64,000 nucleotides of DNA, from the NCBI GenBank assembly GCA_963763365.1, contig CAVXOE010000017.1:310001-374000 (forward strand). The letters run 5' to 3'. Below the pieces are notes generated by a model. That model was not told the DNA's origin, did no database searches, and worked only from the letters and a program-made list of their open reading frames with translations. Shown piece by piece: positions 45,238-54,115 of this stretch (position 1 is its first letter; every line of letters begins with the position of its first letter). A program made the translations under genes and the position numbers. This DNA is from VAZQ01 sp963763365. GTDB lineage: Bacteria; Pseudomonadota; Alphaproteobacteria; Rhizobiales; Xanthobacteraceae.

Positions 45238-46623
45238 ATGCCCTTTTCCAAACTCGGCTTGTCCGACAAGGTTCGTGCCGCGGTCGCCGCGGCAGGCTAT
45301 ACCGCTCCCACTCCGATCCAAGAGCAGGCCATCCCCCACGTGCTCGCGCGGCGCGACGTGCTCGGCATCGCGCAGACCGGCACCGGCAAGACCGCCGCCT
45401 TCACGCTGCCGATGCTCACGATCCTGGAGAAGGGCCGTGCGCGGGCGCGCATGCCGCGCACGCTGATCCTCGAGCCCACGCGCGAACTCGCTGCGCAGGT
45501 CGAGGAGAGCTTCATCAAGTACGGCGCCAAGCAGAAGCTCAACGTGGCGCTGATCATCGGCGGCGTCTCATTCGACGATCAGGACACCAAGCTCACGCGC
45601 GGCGTCGACGTTCTGATCGCCACGCCCGGCCGGCTGCTCGACCACTTCGAGCGCGGGCGGCTGCTGCTGACCGGGGTCGAGCTTCTGGTCATCGATGAGG
45701 CCGATCGCATGCTCGACATGGGGTTCATTCCCGACATCGAGCGCATCTGCAAGCTGGTCCCATTTACCCGTCAGACACTGTTCTTCACGGCGACCATGCC
45801 GCCGGAAATCCGCCGCATCACCGAACAATTTCTGCACAATCCGGTGCGGGTCGAGGTCTCGAAGCCCGCGACGACGGTCGCCAACACCACCCAGCTTCTG
45901 GTCAAGACCGGCCGCGAGCCACACGACAAGCGCGATACGCTGCGCCGGCTGGTGCGCACCTGCGAAGGCTTCAAGAACGCCATCGTGTTCTGTAACCGCA
46001 AACGCGAGGTGGCACAGTTGCACAAGTCGCTGCTGCGCCACGGCTTCAATGCCGCTGCGCTGCACGGCGACTTGGACCAGTCGGCGCGCACCGCCGCGCT
46101 CGACCAGTTCCGCAAGGGCGAGGTGACGCTCCTGATCGCCTCCGACGTCGCCGCACGCGGGCTCGACATCCCCGCGGTCAGCCACGTGTTCAATTTCGAC
46201 GTACCGCATCACGCCGACGACTACGTCCACCGCATCGGCCGTACGGGCCGCGCCGGCCTCCCGGGCACCGCGATCACGATCGTGGCCCCGTCCGACAGCA
46301 AGTCGGTCGCCACGATCGAAAAGCTGATCGGACAGCCGATCTCCTGGATGACCGACACGCCGGCGCCGGCTGCCGACGAGCCGGCCGTGACGGACGAACC
46401 GCGCCCGAGGCAGCAACGGAATGCTGGTCACCACCGGCCCACGCGACCTTCGCCGCCCCGGCGCGAATCGGGATCGGTCGCGAGGCTCGACGAGGCCCGG
46501 CAGGTCAAGAAATCCGCCGGGCCCGGCAAGCCTGTCCGCCCCCCACGCGAGGCGAACGCGGCTGACGACTCCGGATCGCATCTTCCGGCCTTTCTGTTGC
46601 GGCCATTCCGCGCCAAGGCGTAA
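45238..46623 (+). CDS. rhlE: DEAD-box RNA helicase, RhlE type
   Basis: ATP-dependent RNA helicase of 461 residues, used in ribosome maturation and mRNA turnover, often in the cold. All motifs are in place: Q motif TAPTPIQEQAIP, Walker A AQTGTGKT near 50, PTRELAAQ, IATPGRLLDH, DEAD in VIDEADRMLDMGF near 160, SAT as TATMP, and HRIGRTGRAG near 330. The tail after residue 375 is Pro/Arg-rich and probably binds RNA. GAGG lies 5 bases before the ATG. A -35/-10 pair 107 bp upstream likely drives it. Confidence 0.92.
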   Translation: MPFSKLGLSDKVRAAVAAAGYTAPTPIQEQAIPHVLARRDVLGIAQTGTGKTAAFTLPMLTILEKGRARARMPRTLILEPTRELAAQVEESFIKYGAKQKLNVALIIGGVSFDDQDTKLTRGVDVLIATPGRLLDHFERGRLLLTGVELLVIDEADRMLDMGFIPDIERICKLVPFTRQTLFFTATMPPEIRRITEQFLHNPVRVEVSKPATTVANTTQLLVKTGREPHDKRDTLRRLVRTCEGFKNAIVFCNRKREVAQLHKSLLRHGFNAAALHGDLDQSARTAALDQFRKGEVTLLIASDVAARGLDIPAVSHVFNFDVPHHADDYVHRIGRTGRAGLPGTAITIVAPSDSKSVATIEKLIGQPISWMTDTPAPAADEPAVTDEPRPRQQRNAGHHRPTRPSPPRRESGSVARLDEARQVKKSAGPGKPVRPPREANAADDSGSHLPAFLLRPFRAKA

Positions 46624-46804
46624 GGCCGCTTCTCCGCCAATCTCCGCCAACTATTCAAATTCATTTTATCTCATAAGTACGGGCGTTTACCCGCAGTTCA
46701 CCACTGTGGAATAGCTTGCTGCCGTCAGGGCGCTACACCGCCTGGCGAGACGGCGTATCGGGGTAGGCTGCGGGCCTTGCGCACGCAGGCGGGGAGCGGG
46801 TTCG

Positions 46805-47995
46805 ATGGCGGCTCAGGTTGACGAGCACGAACGCACGATGGCGTTCGCGGAAATCGCCCTTGGACAGATCAGGGCGTTACGGCAGCCGGCAACGCCGCGC
46901 CATTTCGAGGTCTGGTACACCTACGCCACGGGCTACAAACCGTCCCTCAATCAGGCCATCAACGAGATTCTGGCGCGGAGCGGCACGCTCGGCGACGCCG
47001 AGATCGACCGGATCTACGAATCCTTCATTTCGGCGAACCGCCTGTCCGACCGGATCGACGATGTGGGTTCCCAGGTCATGGGCGAGATCGAGCAGGTCAT
47101 GGCGATGATTGGGGCCGCCGCCGGCAGCGCGTCGGACTACACCGAAAACCTGGTCCATGTGACACAAAAGCTCGGCCTGGACGTGGACCAGCCCGCGATC
47201 CGCGCCATCGTCGAGACCCTGGTCCATGCGACGAAAGACATGGAGAAGAGCAACCACGCGCTCGAAGCGCGGCTGCGGGCATCGAAGCAGGAGATCACCC
47301 AGCTTCAGCTGAGCCTGGAAACCGTTCGCAACGAAAGCCTGACCGATCCCCTCACCTCGCTCGCCAACCGCAAGTTCTTCGACGAAAGCCTGGCCAAGGC
47401 CATCGGCGAGGCGAAGAACCGGGGCGAGTCGCTGTCGCTGATGATGACCGACGTGGACCACTTCAAGAAATTCAACGACAGCTATGGCCACCTCACCGGC
47501 GATCAAGTGCTCCGGCTGGTGGCCATGTCGGTGAAGCAGAACGTAAAGGGCCAGGACATCGCGGCCCGCTACGGCGGCGAGGAATTCGCGGTCGTGCTCC
47601 CCGACATGATGCTGCGCTCGGCCGTCACGGTCGCCGACCATATCCGCCGCGCGGTCATGACCAAGGAGCTGATGAAGCGCTCGACCGGCGAGCACCTTGG
47701 ACGGGTCACCATCTCGATCGGCGTGGCGACGCTGCAGGCAAGCGACAGCGCCCAGTCGCTGATCGAACGCGCGGACGGCTGCCTCTATGCCGCCAAACGC
47801 AACGGCCGCAACCGAGTGATCTGCGAAACGGACCCGGAAGTCGCGAAATCCTGCGGTCATCAAGGTCGCGTAAGCCGGGGTGGACTGACGCGACTCGCGT
47901 CACCTCTCATAACGGCCGCAACTTCGTTCGCCCTCGCCTTCATCGAATACTGCAGGGCATTCAAGACACTAGCGGCTCTTGCAGTTCGCGGATGA
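46805..47995 (+). CDS. Diguanylate cyclase (GGDEF domain)
   Basis: Makes cyclic di-GMP from two GTP. The 396-residue protein has an N-terminal helical region (about 1-180, ending in a coiled-coil ALEARLRASKQEITQLQLSL) and a GGDEF domain (about 180-345). The active-site motif is ARYGGEEFAVVLP, so catalytically competent. The inhibitory I-site, normally RxxD five residues before, reads KGQD and may be weak. After ETDPEVAKS the last ~45 residues have no family match. One extra base near 47856 would instead end the protein at 47873 with AVIKVA, so the tail is probably a frameshift artefact. Confidence 0.88.
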   Translation: MAAQVDEHERTMAFAEIALGQIRALRQPATPRHFEVWYTYATGYKPSLNQAINEILARSGTLGDAEIDRIYESFISANRLSDRIDDVGSQVMGEIEQVMAMIGAAAGSASDYTENLVHVTQKLGLDVDQPAIRAIVETLVHATKDMEKSNHALEARLRASKQEITQLQLSLETVRNESLTDPLTSLANRKFFDESLAKAIGEAKNRGESLSLMMTDVDHFKKFNDSYGHLTGDQVLRLVAMSVKQNVKGQDIAARYGGEEFAVVLPDMMLRSAVTVADHIRRAVMTKELMKRSTGEHLGRVTISIGVATLQASDSAQSLIERADGCLYAAKRNGRNRVICETDPEVAKSCGHQGRVSRGGLTRLASPLITAATSFALAFIEYCRAFKTLAALAVRG

Positions 47996-48314
47996 CCGCA
48001 GCTCCCAGCGCCCCCCTGATTTGGCGCCGCAGCCCGGAGCGATCCGCTTTTTCGGCGGCCAGGACGAGGCTTTCGCCTGTTTTAGGCTCATGAAAATCCG
48101 ACCGCGGGCTGAATTCTCCGAGTTGCCCCAAAAAATCGCGGCATTTTTGCAACGCCGGCCCTGGAATGCGCCGGGCTTCCCGGCACACCGCGCGATTTCT
48201 GTTGTGCTGAACGGGGTGCCCGATCAAGAGTGGCGTGGGGTTAACGGACGATTCACCATCCCAAGCGCGCAAAGCGCTGATGAGGGGTGAGGTCCGCCAA
48301 AACAGGGGGTTCAG
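47996..48314. other. Non-coding gap upstream of the porin gene
   Basis: About 319 bp with no gene recognised. It contains a GGGGTTAACGGACGATTC stretch with a GTTAAC and a GANTC motif at 48237-48253 and a strong ribosome site (CAGGGGG) for the porin. It presumably carries the porin promoter, but no convincing -35/-10 pair could be assigned. Confidence 0.4.
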
Positions 48315-49897
48315 ATGAAGATGGTGAAAAGTCTTCTGCTCGGTACTGCCGCAGGAATGCTCGCAGTTGCTGGGGCGCAGGCTGCTGATATGCCGGTCAA
48401 GGCCAAGGCGGTCGAATACGTGAAGGTCTGCTCCCTCTACGGGGCGGGCTTCTACTACATCCCGGGCACCGACACCTGCCTCAAGATCGGCGGTTACGTC
48501 CGTGTCCAGACCGAGATGAAGGCAGGCGCGAGCGGCCAGGTGTTCGGCACCGGCGGCGTGCTCGGCCACGGCCCGGTACAACATCGAAGACACCAACGAC
48601 ATCAACTACACGGTTCGTGCGGTCGCGACCTTCGATGCGCGCACGCAGACCGAATACGGCACCCTGCGCTCGTACATCCGCGCCGGCTGGAACCAGTCGA
48701 CGCCGGCCGTCTCGGGCGCCGGCACCACGCCGTGTAACAACGGTGCGGCGAACAACTGCTTGGCCTACTGGGATCGCGCGTTCATCCAGTTCGCGGGCTT
48801 CACGGTCGGCCGTGCACAGTCGTTCTTCGACATGTACACCTTCGGCGGCGCCTACACGTACCTGAACACCCGGACCTCGGGTGACACCGGTGCGGCGGGT
48901 GAAGACCTCTGGGCGTACACGGTTCAGTTCGGCAACGGCGTGTCCTACACGCTGTCGCTCGAAGACCCGGCGGCGCACAACAAGTACGGCACCTGCGATG
49001 GATCGTCGGCGTGCTGGGCCATCAACGGCGTCCAAACGTCCAACAGCGGCTACACCATCCAGGGCGCGGCCAACAACGGCTTCCGCGTTCCGGACGTTGT
49101 GACCAACCTGCGCATCGACCAGGCCTGGGGCTACCTCGGCGTGTCGACCGCGATCCACGACGTGAGCGGCGGCTACTACACCACGCCCGGTCAGGTCGGC
49201 AACGGCCATCCGTCGACCACCTACGGCTGGGCGCTACTCCTTCAGCGGCAGCTTCAACCTCCAGGGCGGCGACAACTTCGGCTTCAACTTCGTGTGGACG
49301 AAGGGCGCTCCTGGCTATGCCTTCAACTCGGGCGCCTGGCAGATCTACAACAGCAGCCAGAGCGTGGGCGTGGCCTGGGTCCAGGACGCTATCTTCGACT
49401 CCGGTCGGGTCGACGGCCAGCAGCTCCAGCTCACTCAGGCTTGGAGCATCAACGCCGGCTACCAGCACATCTGGGGCCCGGCGGGGACCTTCGGCGGCAA
49501 GTGGCGGACCACGCTGTACGGCGGCTACGTCGCCGTGACGTACAACGACGCTGCCAAGAACATCATCAACTCGCATCTTCCCGGCGCAGCCGGCACCTCG
49601 CCTTGCGGCGTGCCGGTGGCTGGTGCGGTGTGGCCGCCGCTCAACATCGCGGTCGGCTCCGGCAACAGCTGCAGCCCGGACTTCAGCTTCTATCAGGTTG
49701 GTACGCGGACCCAGTTCAACCCGCATCCGCTGATGGATATCGGTCTGGACGTGTTCTACACCAAGCTGAACACCGCCTATAAGGGAACCTCGCTCGGCAT
49801 CTATCCGGCGAACGGCGCACGTCCTGCCGTGAGCCAGATCGACGACCAGAACGTTCTCTCGGCGATCGTCCGCTGGCAGCGTAACTTCTATCCCTGA
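48315..49897 (+). CDS. Outer-membrane porin of the Rhizobiales type, twice frameshifted
   Basis: Trimeric beta-barrel porin of about 525 residues for passive uptake across the outer membrane. A signal peptide (MKMVKSLLLGTAAGMLAVAG, cleaved after AQA) is followed by the family opening DMPVKAKAVEYVKVCSLYG and CLKIGGYVRVQTE. The three parts read in different frames. Removing a C near 48573 (giving HGRYNIEDTNDINY) and another near 49234 (giving GWAYSFSGSFNLQGGDNFGF) restores one frame to ILSAIVRWQRNFYP. The strong ribosome site and terminator suggest high expression. Two nearby insertions in an abundant protein gene point to sequence error. Confidence 0.88.
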
Positions 49898-49927
49898 TCG
49901 GGGAGATACTGCACTACTCAACCTTGG

Positions 49928-49956
49928 AACCCCCGGCGTTGCTCGCGCCGGGGGTT
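49928..49956 (+). terminator. Intrinsic terminator of the porin gene
   Basis: Perfect 11-bp inverted repeat AACCCCCGGCG / CGCCGGGGGTT with a 7-base loop, followed by TCGCTTTTC, starting 30 bp after the porin stop. Confidence 0.85.
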
Positions 49957-49963
49957 TCGCTTT

Positions 49964-50344
49964 TCAGGTTCGCGAGCGCCGTTTCCTCCGCCCCTTCGCA
50001 CGCCCGAGCCGCGCCTTTGGCGCACTTCGCACCGCAGCCGCAAGCGCATCGCGCGCCCAGAGCGCAAGTTCATCCGGATCGTCATAGAGCCGATCGGGCA
50101 TGCGCCGATAGGACATCACGCCCCGCTTGCCGGAGCTGGTGGTGTAGGTGAAGGGCGGAAGGCTCTCGCGCTCGAACGCCGCCGCGTTGCCCGTGTCGAC
50201 CTTCAGGTAGATGACGCCGTCGTGCACAAGGGCGAACATCGTGCCGTCGGCGTATATGCCGGCACCGCCGAACATCCGGCGCACCACGACCGGCCCGAAA
50301 CCGGCAAACAATTCAAGCAAGTCCTCGGGATCCACGGCCGGCAA
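49964..50344 (-). CDS. TfoX/Sxy N-terminal domain protein
   Basis: Protein of 126 residues consisting of one TfoX N-terminal domain (VRRMFGGAGIYADGTMFALV; VIYLKVDTGN; FTYTTSSGKRGVMSYRRMP) and a very basic tail (KGRRKRRSRT). In Haemophilus and Vibrio full-length TfoX/Sxy induces competence genes; single-domain versions are common in Rhizobiales and their role is not established. It is encoded 15 bp downstream of sufA on the same strand, so it is probably transcribed with it. It converges on the porin gene. Confidence 0.86.
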   Translation of the reverse strand: MPAVDPEDLLELFAGFGPVVVRRMFGGAGIYADGTMFALVHDGVIYLKVDTGNAAAFERESLPPFTYTTSSGKRGVMSYRRMPDRLYDDPDELALWARDALAAAVRSAPKARLGRAKGRRKRRSRT

Positions 50345-50359
50345 ACGCCGATTCGCCGG

Positions 50360-50743
50360 TCAATGCCCGTCAGCTGCCGGCTTGAGCTGCACCGATTCGC
50401 CGCAGCCACAAGCCGAGGTCTGATTCGGATTGTTGAATACGAACTGCGCGGCAAGCTTCTCGGTCTTGTAGTCCATCTCGGTGCCGATCAGGAACAGGAT
50501 GGCCTTCGGGTCGATCAGGACACGCACGCCCTTCTCCTCGACCACTTCGTCCGCCGGCCCGACCTTGTCGGCGTATTCCATCGTATAGGCCATGCCGGCG
50601 CAGCCGCCGTTCTTGACGCCCACCCGGACGCCGACCACCTCGGTGGCGGCATTTGCCATCACATATTTGATGCGCTCGGCAGCAGCGTCCGTCAGCCGGA
50701 TAACCTGCGGTCTTGGCCTGGAATTTGGCCTCAAACTGGCCAT
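50360..50743 (-). CDS. sufA: A-type Fe-S carrier SufA/IscA
   Basis: HesB/IscA family Fe-S cluster carrier of 127 residues. The three conserved cysteines are present in KNGGCAGMAYTMEY and SACGCGES near the C-terminus. It receives clusters from the SufBCD scaffold and passes them to apo-enzymes. In this cluster it is separated from sufT by a VOC-protein gene and an amidohydrolase gene on the same strand, with 165 bp before it, so it may have its own promoter. A GGAGAG ribosome site precedes the ATG. Confidence 0.92.
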   Translation of the reverse strand: MASLRPNSRPRPQVIRLTDAAAERIKYVMANAATEVVGVRVGVKNGGCAGMAYTMEYADKVGPADEVVEEKGVRVLIDPKAILFLIGTEMDYKTEKLAAQFVFNNPNQTSACGCGESVQLKPAADGH

Positions 50744-50908
50744 GGCTCACTCTCCTCTCGCCGGGTTCAAGGCCCGGCAGCGGCGATTGTCATCCGCTAA
50801 AATAGCGACGAAATCCTGACTGTGAAGGCCGAAGCGACGCATAACACCTTCGCATGCCATGACTTTTTCATGCGACCAATTCCAGGCAAGGGGGCATACG
50901 GCGGCTGT

Positions 50909-51994
50909 CTAGCCCGGAATCTTCAGAAGCCGCTGCACGTTGCCATTCGCGATCATATGCTGTTCGGCGACCGAGAGCCCGCAGGCCGCGAACGCTTTCT
51001 GCAAGCGGTCGTGCACCGACTTCTCTTCGGCGATCGGCCAGTCAGTGCCGACCAGAACATGGTCCGCGCCCAGGAGGTCGACGGCGCTGCGGAGCAAGGC
51101 GGGATGCAGGCCCATGGTGTCGATATAGACGTGCCGGCGCTTGTCCGCCGGGGTATCCCGCCGAAGCCGCGAGCCGTCGCCGAAACCGCCGGCCATCAGC
51201 ACGCCGCCGAGCGCAAGCGTCGTGACCACCACCTGCAGATTGGGCAGTTCGTCGAACACACCGCCCTCCAGCATCGCGAAGAGCGCCGCCGAATTGATGG
51301 TGCTGCGGGCGAGCCGCACCCCGAGCCGGCCGTGCCGCTTGAAACGCTCGTGCATCGCCGGATCGGTGACCGGATGGACAAAGACCGGCACGCCCAGCGA
51401 CGCCGCGGCGGCGAGCGTCGGGCGCGCCTGCGGTGCGTCGAGGAGCAGGTCGCCCTTGGCGCTTTCCAGAAACACGCCACGCAGGCCAAGCTCGCGCACG
51501 GCCCGCGTCAGCTCCCGCGCACCCGCATCGCCGCTATAGGCGTCGACCGTCGCCATCGCGTAGAGCCGCCCCGCGTTCTTGCTCGCGAGATCGGCGAGGT
51601 GATCGTTGATGCGCTTGTCGGTGCCGGCCGGAACATTGCCATCTGCATCCTGCAGGAAGGCCGTCGGCGTGTTGATGACGCGTGCCGCGATGGTCGCGCC
51701 CTCGACCGAGGCAAGCAAGGCGTTCGGGTCCGCGAGATTGCGGTTGACGCCTTCCCAGTAGGCACGCTGAGACGGTGGCGCGCCGTTCAAGGTCGTCAAT
51801 GCGAAGCCTGGACCGACGTAGTGATTGTGGAAGTCGATGATCTTCAATGGCGCGCTCTTTCCTTCCGCCGGTCCGCCGGCCGCCTGCGCCGACGCTGCAA
51901 CCGAGCCCCCGGCGACTGCCGCCGCGCTCACAGCGGCGCCGACAGCTCCGAGGAATTCGCGCCGTCCCAGTCCCCTGCCCGCTCTTGCCGTCAT
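50909..51994 (-). CDS. Tat-exported amidohydrolase (amidohydrolase-2 family)
   Basis: Metal-dependent hydrolase or decarboxylase of 361 residues in the ACMSD-like amidohydrolase-2 family. A twin-arginine signal (GRREFLGAVGAAVSAAAVAG) indicates export. The first metal motif is IDFHNHYV near residue 55, a histidine lies in PVFVHPV, and the late aspartate in VLVGTDWPI. The ATG at 51994 has GGTGGAG upstream; a GTG at 52006 is less likely. It lies between the VOC gene and sufA, inside what is normally an uninterrupted Fe-S assembly operon. The substrate is unknown. Confidence 0.85.
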   Translation of the reverse strand: MTARAGRGLGRREFLGAVGAAVSAAAVAGGSVAASAQAAGGPAEGKSAPLKIIDFHNHYVGPGFALTTLNGAPPSQRAYWEGVNRNLADPNALLASVEGATIAARVINTPTAFLQDADGNVPAGTDKRINDHLADLASKNAGRLYAMATVDAYSGDAGARELTRAVRELGLRGVFLESAKGDLLLDAPQARPTLAAAASLGVPVFVHPVTDPAMHERFKRHGRLGVRLARSTINSAALFAMLEGGVFDELPNLQVVVTTLALGGVLMAGGFGDGSRLRRDTPADKRRHVYIDTMGLHPALLRSAVDLLGADHVLVGTDWPIAEEKSVHDRLQKAFAACGLSVAEQHMIANGNVQRLLKIPG

Positions 51995-52027
51995 CGTCGT
52001 CTCCACCCGGTTGTTGATCTTGTCACC

Positions 52028-52453
52028 CTAGTAGATCGCCCAAAGGCCCGGTGTCGCAAGCTCCAACAGATGGCCGTCCGGGTCGCGGAAATAGATGCTG
52101 TGGCCACCGCGCGACCAGGCGGTGCGCCCCTCGATCGCGACGCCGTGCTCCCCCAGCCGCGTTTCCCAGGCGGCCAGTTCGTCGGCCGCGACCGCGAACG
52201 CGACGTGCAGCGGGCCGTGGCCATCATGCGGCGGAATGGTGCCGCCCGGCATCCGTACGGTTTCAAGTGTGGCGCCGCGCTGGAAGAGCAGCAGCACGTT
52301 CGTCCCGCCCGCGTCATAGGCGCGAAACCGCTTGTCGGAGGTGAGCGCCGCGAGCCCGAGCACATGCTCGTAGAACGCCGCCGCCCGCACTAGATCGTCG
52401 ACATAAAGCGAGGTCTCGATCACGCGGCCGAGCTTGAGCGGCACGTTCGTCAC
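52028..52453 (-). CDS. VOC (glyoxalase/extradiol dioxygenase fold) family protein
   Basis: Small metalloenzyme-fold protein of 141 residues with two beta-alpha-beta-beta-beta modules. These open with VIETSLYVDDLVRAAAFYEH and LHVAFAVAADELAAWE, and the segment HSIYFRDPDGHLLELATPG ends the domain. Metal ligands seem to be present (histidine in LHVAF, glutamate in LLELAT). Members include glyoxalase I, fosfomycin resistance proteins and dioxygenases; which applies here is unclear. It starts with GTG 12 bp downstream of the sufT stop and is followed by the amidohydrolase gene. Confidence 0.84.
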   Translation of the reverse strand: MTNVPLKLGRVIETSLYVDDLVRAAAFYEHVLGLAALTSDKRFRAYDAGGTNVLLLFQRGATLETVRMPGGTIPPHDGHGPLHVAFAVAADELAAWETRLGEHGVAIEGRTAWSRGGHSIYFRDPDGHLLELATPGLWAIY

Positions 52454-52465
52454 CCCCGGCGCTGG

Positions 52466-52876
52466 TCACCACATATTGAGCGTGGCGCGGGCCTCGTCCG
52501 ACATCCGGCTCTGGTCCCAGGGCGGATCCCACACGATGTTGACCTTGGCCTCGCGGACGCCGGCCACGGCCGAAGCCGCATCCTCGACCATGGCGGGAAG
52601 TTCCTGCGCGGACGGACAGTTCGGCGTGGTCAGCGTCATGTCGATGCTCACGCCGCGGTCGTCGGCGATGTCGATCCGGTAGATCAGACCGAGCTCGTAG
52701 ATGTCGGACGGGATTTCCGGATCGTAGACGGTCTTCAGCGCCGCGATGATGTCGTCCGTCATCCGCGCGAGTTCCTCCGGCGGCAGCGCGGAGGTCTTGT
52801 CTGCATCCGGCGCGAGCGGCGCCTGCGTGGGCTCATCGGTCATCGTCACGGGCGCCTTGCCTGATTCATCACTCAT
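52466..52876 (-). CDS. sufT: SufT-type Fe-S assembly protein (DUF59/MIP18 family)
   Basis: Accessory Fe-S cluster maturation factor of 136 residues. A disordered N-terminal ~35 residues precedes the MIP18 domain with TVYDPEIPSDIYELGLIYRI and the conserved cysteine loop LTTPNCPSAQELP; it ends NIVWDPPWDQSRMSDEAR. The ATG overlaps the sufS stop by 4 bp, showing coupled translation with the suf operon. In other bacteria SufT supports maturation of Fe-S enzymes under high demand. Confidence 0.92.
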   Translation of the reverse strand: MSDESGKAPVTMTDEPTQAPLAPDADKTSALPPEELARMTDDIIAALKTVYDPEIPSDIYELGLIYRIDIADDRGVSIDMTLTTPNCPSAQELPAMVEDAASAVAGVREAKVNIVWDPPWDQSRMSDEARATLNMW

Positions 52877-54114
52877 GCGAAGAACTCCCTTGCCTTGACG
52901 AGCGACTGCGCGAGAACGTCGATCTCCTCGCGCGTATTGTAGAGCGCAAACGACGCGCGGCAGGTCGCGCTGACACCGAAGCGGGCGAGCAGCGGCATGA
53001 CGCAATGCGTGCCGGCGCGCACCGCCACCCCCGACCGGTCGATGATGGTCGCGACATCGTGCGGGTGCGCACCCTTCATCTCGAACGACACGATCGGCCC
53101 TTTCTCCTTGGTGGTGCCGATGATGCGCAGCGAATTGATCTCGCGCAGCCGCTCGTGCGCATAATGGACGAGGCCCGCCTCATGCGCGCGAATGCGCGGC
53201 TTGCCGACCGAATTGATGTAGTCGATGGCGGCGCCGAGCCCGATCGCCTGCACGATCGGCGGCGTACCGGCCTCGAACCGGTGCGGCGGCTCGCCGTAGG
53301 TGATGCGATCCTCGAACACCTCGCGGATCATCTCGCCGCCGCCGTTGAACGGCGGCATGGCGGCCAAATGCCCATACTTGCCGTAGAGCACGCCGATGCC
53401 GGTCGGCCCGTAAAGCTTGTGGCCGGTGACCGCGTAGAAATCGCAGCCGATATCCTGCACGTCGATGTCGACATGCACCGCCCCCTGCGCGCCGTCGACC
53501 AGCACCGGAATGCCACGCGCATGCGCCAGCCGCACGACCTCCTTCACCGGCACCAGCGTCCCCAGCATGTTCGACATGTGGGTGACCGCCACCATCTTGG
53601 TGCGCGGCGAGAGCAGCTTCTCGAATTCGTCGATGAGGAAATTTCCTTCATCGTCGACCGGCGCCCACTTGATGACGGCGCCCTGGCGCTCGCGCAGGAA
53701 ATGCCATGGCACGATATTGGAATGGTGCTCCATGATCGAGAGCACGATTTCATCGCCCGGTTGGATGCGCTCGCGGCCGAAGGTATAGGCGACGAGGTTG
53801 ATCGCCTCGGTCGCGCTGCGCGTGAAGATGATCTCCTCGGCGCGTTGGGCGTTGAGGAAGCCCCGCACCTTCTCGCGCGCGCCTTCGTAGCCCTCCGTCG
53901 CCGCGTTGGCGAGATAGTGCAGGCCGCGATGCACGTTGGCGTATTCGGAGGTGTAGGCCTCCTGGATGCGGTCGAGCACCTGTTTCGGCTTCTGCGCCGA
54001 GGCGGCGTTATCGAGATAGACGAGCGGCTTGCCGTAGACCTGCATCCCCAGGATCGGAAAGTCCTGGCGGATACGCGCCACGTCATAGGCACCGTTGGTC
54101 GCTGCCGGATGCAT
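52873..54114 (-). CDS. sufS: Cysteine desulfurase SufS
   Basis: Type II PLP-dependent cysteine desulfurase supplying sulfur to SufBCD. It has 413 residues. The PLP lysine is in AVTGHKLYGPTGIGVLYGK and the catalytic cysteine in VRAGTHCVMPLL near residue 370. The N-terminal YLDNAASAQKPKQVLD is typical. It is one base away from sufD and overlaps sufT by 4 bp. No sufE or sufU gene is in the window, so the activating sulfur acceptor must be encoded elsewhere. Confidence 0.95.
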   Translation of the reverse strand: MHPAATNGAYDVARIRQDFPILGMQVYGKPLVYLDNAASAQKPKQVLDRIQEAYTSEYANVHRGLHYLANAATEGYEGAREKVRGFLNAQRAEEIIFTRSATEAINLVAYTFGRERIQPGDEIVLSIMEHHSNIVPWHFLRERQGAVIKWAPVDDEGNFLIDEFEKLLSPRTKMVAVTHMSNMLGTLVPVKEVVRLAHARGIPVLVDGAQGAVHVDIDVQDIGCDFYAVTGHKLYGPTGIGVLYGKYGHLAAMPPFNGGGEMIREVFEDRITYGEPPHRFEAGTPPIVQAIGLGAAIDYINSVGKPRIRAHEAGLVHYAHERLREINSLRIIGTTKEKGPIVSFEMKGAHPHDVATIIDRSGVAVRAGTHCVMPLLARFGVSATCRASFALYNTREEIDVLAQSLVKAREFFA

Positions 54115-54115
54115 G

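Noticed and set aside
44793..45269. Minus-strand open frame of 158 codons upstream of rhlE
   Set aside because: No domain, erratic composition, and it covers the likely rhlE promoter and start; treated as non-coding.
48315..49897. Porin considered a decayed pseudogene
   Set aside because: Apart from two single-base insertions every segment is conserved, with strong ribosome site, signal peptide and terminator; sequence error is more likely.
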